Shown: positions 6,728 through 9,647 of the stretch, piece after piece
How positions within the stretch are numbered: the first letter of the stretch is position 1
How the letters are laid out: every line of letters begins with the position of its first letter
Assembly: GCA_017508895.1 (NCBI GenBank)
Contig: JAFWRA010000300.1
Location: forward strand, 1-9,647
Length of the DNA stretch: 9,647 nucleotides
Source of the DNA: Bacteroidales bacterium
GTDB taxonomy: Bacteria; Bacteroidota; Bacteroidia; Bacteroidales; F082
Reading direction: 5' to 3'
Program-made: the position numbers and the translations under genes
The notes under the pieces: model-generated
Database searches by the model: none
What the model was told of the DNA's origin: nothing
The model's input: the letters and a program-made list of their open reading frames with translations, nothing else

Positions 6728-8445
6728 GGATTGTCTATATTATAGTAGTTCTTTTTGATGAGATAGTTGACAATCCAACGGGCATCATAAAGGGATTGCT
6801 TCTCCACGGAGATACCGTTTTTGGCTGCTTTTTCCTCGATCTGCTTCATTAGCTCAGGCTTTGTTCGTATTTCTTCCACCTTCTCGGCAACGAGCTGTTC
6901 GACGCGGTCGCGTTTAGCCTCGGGGTTGGCCATATCGCGCATCAATGGCTTGCCATCTATGAGGTTGTGTGCCTCCATAAGTAAAACCTTATCCAAGGTT
7001 GCATTTTGGATCACGGTTTGGCAGGTCGACAAGTTCCACATCCAAACGGAGTCTTTCTTGATTTCGTTGATGGCGAGCACCTCCTTTATCCAAGGATTGC
7101 GTGACTTTGGGAGGCTGTCGGCGTTCAATTCAGGAAAATAGCGTTCGGGATGGTCGAAAACGATTTTGTATGCGGTACTCCAAAGTTGCGACCTGTCGTT
7201 GCTATCGACAATCGGTGTGCCTGTCGCTAAGCCGAGGCTATCGAAGATGTGTTTATAAGTCTTGTCAAGCTCTTTTTTGCTATAGCAAAGATTGAGAATG
7301 ATTTTTGCGGCAAAGTCGGAGGTACCTTTGTTCATTTGGTTGCCTGTCGTGAACCACACCACATAGTCGAAATCCAGGAGTTTCTCGATGAAGTCCAGAT
7401 GGTTAACGCTGGTGGTTTCGGTCAGACTGTCGCCCGAATAGGCAGTGGAAAAGTAGTACCAAAACTCAGTGGTTTCAAACATCTCGTCGAAGGGAACAAA
7501 CAGGTTCATGGACCAGAAGTAGGAATTGCCGATGAAGAGTACTTTAGGTTTCATGTTGCTCGGCTCTTGCTCGATGCTGACTTCGTGCCTTGGGCAGTAG
7601 CCGTATTGGTGCCGTAGGGGAAAAGCCAAGTTAAGGAGCTCTTCAAGGTCGTTGTCGTAGTCGTGGTCGGCATCGCGAATCTGATAGGCTTCACCGATTT
7701 TGATTTTCGGCAATTCGATGCCTTTCAGTTCTCCCATGAGGCGCGACAACGAATCGACGGCATAGACGGAAGGGAAGATCCAATGCGCTCCAGCTTGGGG
7801 AATGAGTGGGTAGTCGACCGTATCCTTGATTTGCTGGAACCAGCGTGTCATCTCTATGTGCGGGAATCCAGTCTCTTCGAAGCGTTGTGCGAAATAGTCG
7901 CAGGCATTGAAAGTGGTCGTGTCTTTTTCGTCTCTTGGGAGGAACTCGGGATAGAGGAAACCCTTTTCGGGAGCCATGAAGACAAGCAGGTCGACGCCGT
8001 TCTCTTTCAATATGCTGCGGGCCCAGTTGAGGTATTTCACCTCGCGGTCGAATTTTTCCTTTGCCTCGTCGGTGGAGTTGTGCCAACAAAGCAGTTCCTG
8101 GCCGTAATAATTCCTCACACTTTGGGGATAGTAAAGCCAACCTTTCTTACCGCCAACTACATCCTTCGCATAGGTCTTGTGGTAAAAATCCCAGAGATAC
8201 TGGTTGTAAAGCCTTATGATGGGCTCCCTGAAACCGAAGTGCTCGCTGGTGTAGGCTTCAGCTTGCTTGGCATAGTCTCCTGAACGGTAGGCATCAAGCT
8301 CGAATTCAGGTTTTTCCGCCGTCTCGGTTACGCCGTAGAGTGACTTTGTGGGGATAAAGTGAAACCAACCTTGCAGCATGGGCAAAAATTCCAACGCCAT
8401 CAGCAGGATGAAAAGCACAAGGTCATATTTCGGTTTCTTTTCCAT
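6724..8445 (-). CDS. AlgX/AlgJ/DHHW-like SGNH protein, membrane-anchored
   Basis: A 573-aa protein. An N-terminal hydrophobic helix (about residues 9-28) acts as an uncleaved anchor or signal. It is followed by family signatures: FGFREPIIRLYNQ (70-82), VVGGKKGWLYY (96-106), LLVFMAPEKGFLYPE (153-167), AGAHW (218-222, candidate catalytic His H221) and the SGNH block I-style FIGNSYF (304-310, candidate nucleophile S308). In AlgX and AlgJ these motifs read D-x-H-W and GDS and drive O-acetylation of alginate in the periplasm. Here the Asp of D-x-H is Gly and the GDS Asp is Asn, so activity is uncertain. The C-terminal third (about 370-573) is specific to this subgroup and ends in a helical module (about 523-562) also found in the neighbouring gene. 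The ATG directly follows the upstream gene's TAA with no spacer, implying translational coupling. A role in acylating a surface glycan or protein is inferred. Confidence 0.8.
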   Translation of the reverse strand: MEKKPKYDLVLFILLMALEFLPMLQGWFHFIPTKSLYGVTETAEKPEFELDAYRSGDYAKQAEAYTSEHFGFREPIIRLYNQYLWDFYHKTYAKDVVGGKKGWLYYPQSVRNYYGQELLCWHNSTDEAKEKFDREVKYLNWARSILKENGVDLLVFMAPEKGFLYPEFLPRDEKDTTTFNACDYFAQRFEETGFPHIEMTRWFQQIKDTVDYPLIPQAGAHWIFPSVYAVDSLSRLMGELKGIELPKIKIGEAYQIRDADHDYDNDLEELLNLAFPLRHQYGYCPRHEVSIEQEPSNMKPKVLFIGNSYFWSMNLFVPFDEMFETTEFWYYFSTAYSGDSLTETTSVNHLDFIEKLLDFDYVVWFTTGNQMNKGTSDFAAKIILNLCYSKKELDKTYKHIFDSLGLATGTPIVDSNDRSQLWSTAYKIVFDHPERYFPELNADSLPKSRNPWIKEVLAINEIKKDSVWMWNLSTCQTVIQNATLDKVLLMEAHNLIDGKPLMRDMANPEAKRDRVEQLVAEKVEEIRTKPELMKQIEEKAAKNGISVEKQSLYDARWIVNYLIKKNYYNIDNP

Positions 8446-9647
8446 TTAGTTCTGTTGCTTTTGCTTGTCTGTCTCGATGGCATAGGTGGCGTTGAGGCGA
8501 AGCATTTCGTTGAGGCTTATATTCTTCTCCTTGGCTTGATGCTTAACGTTTTCAAGCCATTCTGGCGTGTTTTTAATGCGTTTAATGACATCCTGAAGTT
8601 GTTGTTCGTTTTTCTTGTCTACTTCCATAGCATAAATGGCGTTGAGACGAAGAATTTCGTCGAGGTCGACACCGCGCTCAATGGCCTGCTGCTTGACGTT
8701 TTCAAGCCACGCTGGGGTACTCTTGATGCGCTGGATGGTGTTTTGAATCTCCATTTCACGGGCTTTTGGAACTGTTTCGCAGAATCCGAATAGATAGTTG
8801 TATGCAAAGACCGAAGTGGAGATGACCAACACCATGTCAACTTCATTAATCACTTTGTATGCATCAGGATAGGTGGCAACCTTGCCTAAAAACTCGATGT
8901 CCTTGGTGATGATTTCATCATTGTATTGCCAGTATTCGCAGCGGTCGAAACAATCTGCGAAACACGACTCTTGCAATTGGACGAAATAGCTGTCGGCTAT
9001 CACGAGAATGTTGGGCTTGCAGAGCGTAGTGTCACTGACCGTCATGATAGGTTGAGGTATGGCGGGTTTCCTAATAGGCAGCAACAGGTTCATCAGTGCT
9101 TCTAGTTCACCGTCTTGCTTCGAGTATTTGGTGGTCAGGTTCTCGTCCACACAAATGATGTGCGGCATCTCCTGCCCGATGAGGCTGCCGATTTTTGATA
9201 GAATCGAATCGGCCACAAAGGGGATGGTGCTTTCGGCCCAGTGTGTGCCGTAACGAGTGTACAAGGGGTATTTCGTTTGTCCTTTCAACGACTTGAAATA
9301 ACTCAGGAAATCGATATGTGGGATGCCGTTTTCCTTGAAGAGTTGGGTGTAGTAGTCCTGAACGCAGAATGACATGATGGAGTCCTGGTATTCTTGTGGC
9401 ATGTATTCGGGATAGACCCAGGTCTTGGAAGGCGCTTCCACGAAAAGGAATTGGGTGCCGTGGTTGCGCAGGCTGTCGATGAGCACAAGGGTCTTCTCGA
9501 TGTTGTGTTGGGCTTCGGCTTCAAAGGCTTCTTGCGATGCGTAGTGGTGCTCAAAAGTCTTGCCTGTCACCTCGTCGAGATACATCTTGAGATACATTTC
9601 CTTGTTTTCGCCACGGATGATGTTGTCGTTGGTCGATTTGCCGAACA
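8446..9647 (-). CDS. Second AlgX/DHHW-like SGNH protein with tandem C-terminal repeats (5' end outside window)
   Basis: The frame is open to the right edge (FGKSTNDNIIRGENKE precedes the first in-window Met at 9595-9597), and comparison with the downstream paralogue puts the missing part at roughly 95 residues, including any membrane anchor. Numbering from that Met, family signatures are FLFVEAPSKTWVYPEYMP (50-67), YGTHWAES (116-123, candidate catalytic His H119) and ILVIADSYF (197-205, candidate nucleophile S203). As in its neighbour, the Asp of the AlgX D-x-H motif is Gly; the GDS motif reads ADS. Residues 280-379 are two tandem 50-residue repeats, then a short polar tail. It is the upstream gene of the leftward operon. 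In such loci an AlgI-like MBOAT membrane acyltransferase is commonly adjacent, and would be expected right of the window; that is not visible here. Its C-terminus lacks the ~200-residue extension found in the downstream gene. Confidence 0.78.
   Translation of the reverse strand, partial: FGKSTNDNIIRGENKEMYLKMYLDEVTGKTFEHHYASQEAFEAEAQHNIEKTLVLIDSLRNHGTQFLFVEAPSKTWVYPEYMPQEYQDSIMSFCVQDYYTQLFKENGIPHIDFLSYFKSLKGQTKYPLYTRYGTHWAESTIPFVADSILSKIGSLIGQEMPHIICVDENLTTKYSKQDGELEALMNLLLPIRKPAIPQPIMTVSDTTLCKPNILVIADSYFVQLQESCFADCFDRCEYWQYNDEIITKDIEFLGKVATYPDAYKVINEVDMVLVISTSVFAYNYLFGFCETVPKAREMEIQNTIQRIKSTPAWLENVKQQAIERGVDLDEILRLNAIYAMEVDKKNEQQLQDVIKRIKNTPEWLENVKHQAKEKNISLNEMLRLNATYAIETDKQKQQN
8461..8760 (-). 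repeat. Two tandem 150-bp coding repeats
   Basis: Units 8611-8760 (first in the protein) and 8461-8610 (second) align without gaps at a period of exactly 150 bp. By hand I count about 101 of 150 bases and 29 of 50 residues identical. The conserved core is I-K-x-T-P-x-WLENVK-x-QA, then LRLNA-x-YA, probably two to three helices per unit. The lack of indels and the many third-position changes indicate an old duplication held by selection on the protein. Confidence 0.9.

Noticed and set aside
7663..8283. 206-codon + strand open frame inside the SGNH gene
   Set aside because: It is a shadow frame opposite a gene with recognisable motifs, and nothing in its translation resembles a family.
8461..8760. 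Tandem repeat considered as a possible CRISPR or non-coding array
   Set aside because: There are only two 150-bp units, both in frame and diverged mostly at tolerated codon positions, so it is a protein repeat.

Overview
The window looks like a chromosomal segment of a gut- or oral-type Bacteroidales bacterium. Four things point that way: an S46 dipeptidyl-peptidase of the Bacteroidetes type, two secreted proteins ending in type IX secretion (T9SS) type A sorting domains, promoter elements of the Bacteroidetes TAnnTTTG form, and weak or absent Shine-Dalgarno sequences. I cannot name a genus from sequence alone. No tRNA, rRNA, CRISPR array, insertion sequence or phage gene is visible.

Layout. 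1-2182 (+): an S46 dipeptidyl-peptidase, complete except for most of its signal peptide, which lies left of the window. 2183-2282: a compact intergenic stretch with an imperfect palindrome, a rho-independent terminator and the next promoter. 2283-4109 (+): a secreted CotH-kinase-family protein (CotH-A). About 4128-4732 (-): a decayed 3' remnant of an AlgX/AlgJ/DHHW-like SGNH gene, with several stops and frameshifts. 4733-4924: a terminator-like hairpin and a promoter. 4925-6727 (+): a second CotH-family protein (CotH-B), paralogous to the first over its full length. 6724-8445 (-): an intact membrane-anchored AlgX/DHHW-like SGNH protein whose stop codon interlocks with that of CotH-B. 8446-9647 (-): a second AlgX/DHHW-like protein that runs off the right edge, directly upstream of the first in the same operon (TAA immediately followed by ATG).

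The main point is the arrangement. The unit 'CotH gene rightward, converging on an AlgX/DHHW-like gene leftward' occurs twice in tandem. In the left copy only the last third or so of the SGNH gene survives, as a pseudogene. The two CotH genes are diverged overall but share a 103-nt block with only two differences just after the signal peptide, which suggests local gene conversion. The SGNH proteins share a C-terminal helical module of about 45-50 residues. It is present as two tandem copies (150-bp period) in the window-edge gene, as one copy in the intact gene and as a broken copy in the pseudogene.

Working model (inference): the leftward operon belongs to an extracytoplasmic O-acylation system of the AlgI/AlgJ/AlgX kind, whose MBOAT acyltransferase would lie beyond the right edge. 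The CotH-family proteins are exported by T9SS and carry the Asp residues expected of CotH kinases. Together they may modify a surface or secreted substrate. The duplicated pairing suggests a functional link, but neither the substrate nor the link can be shown from this window.
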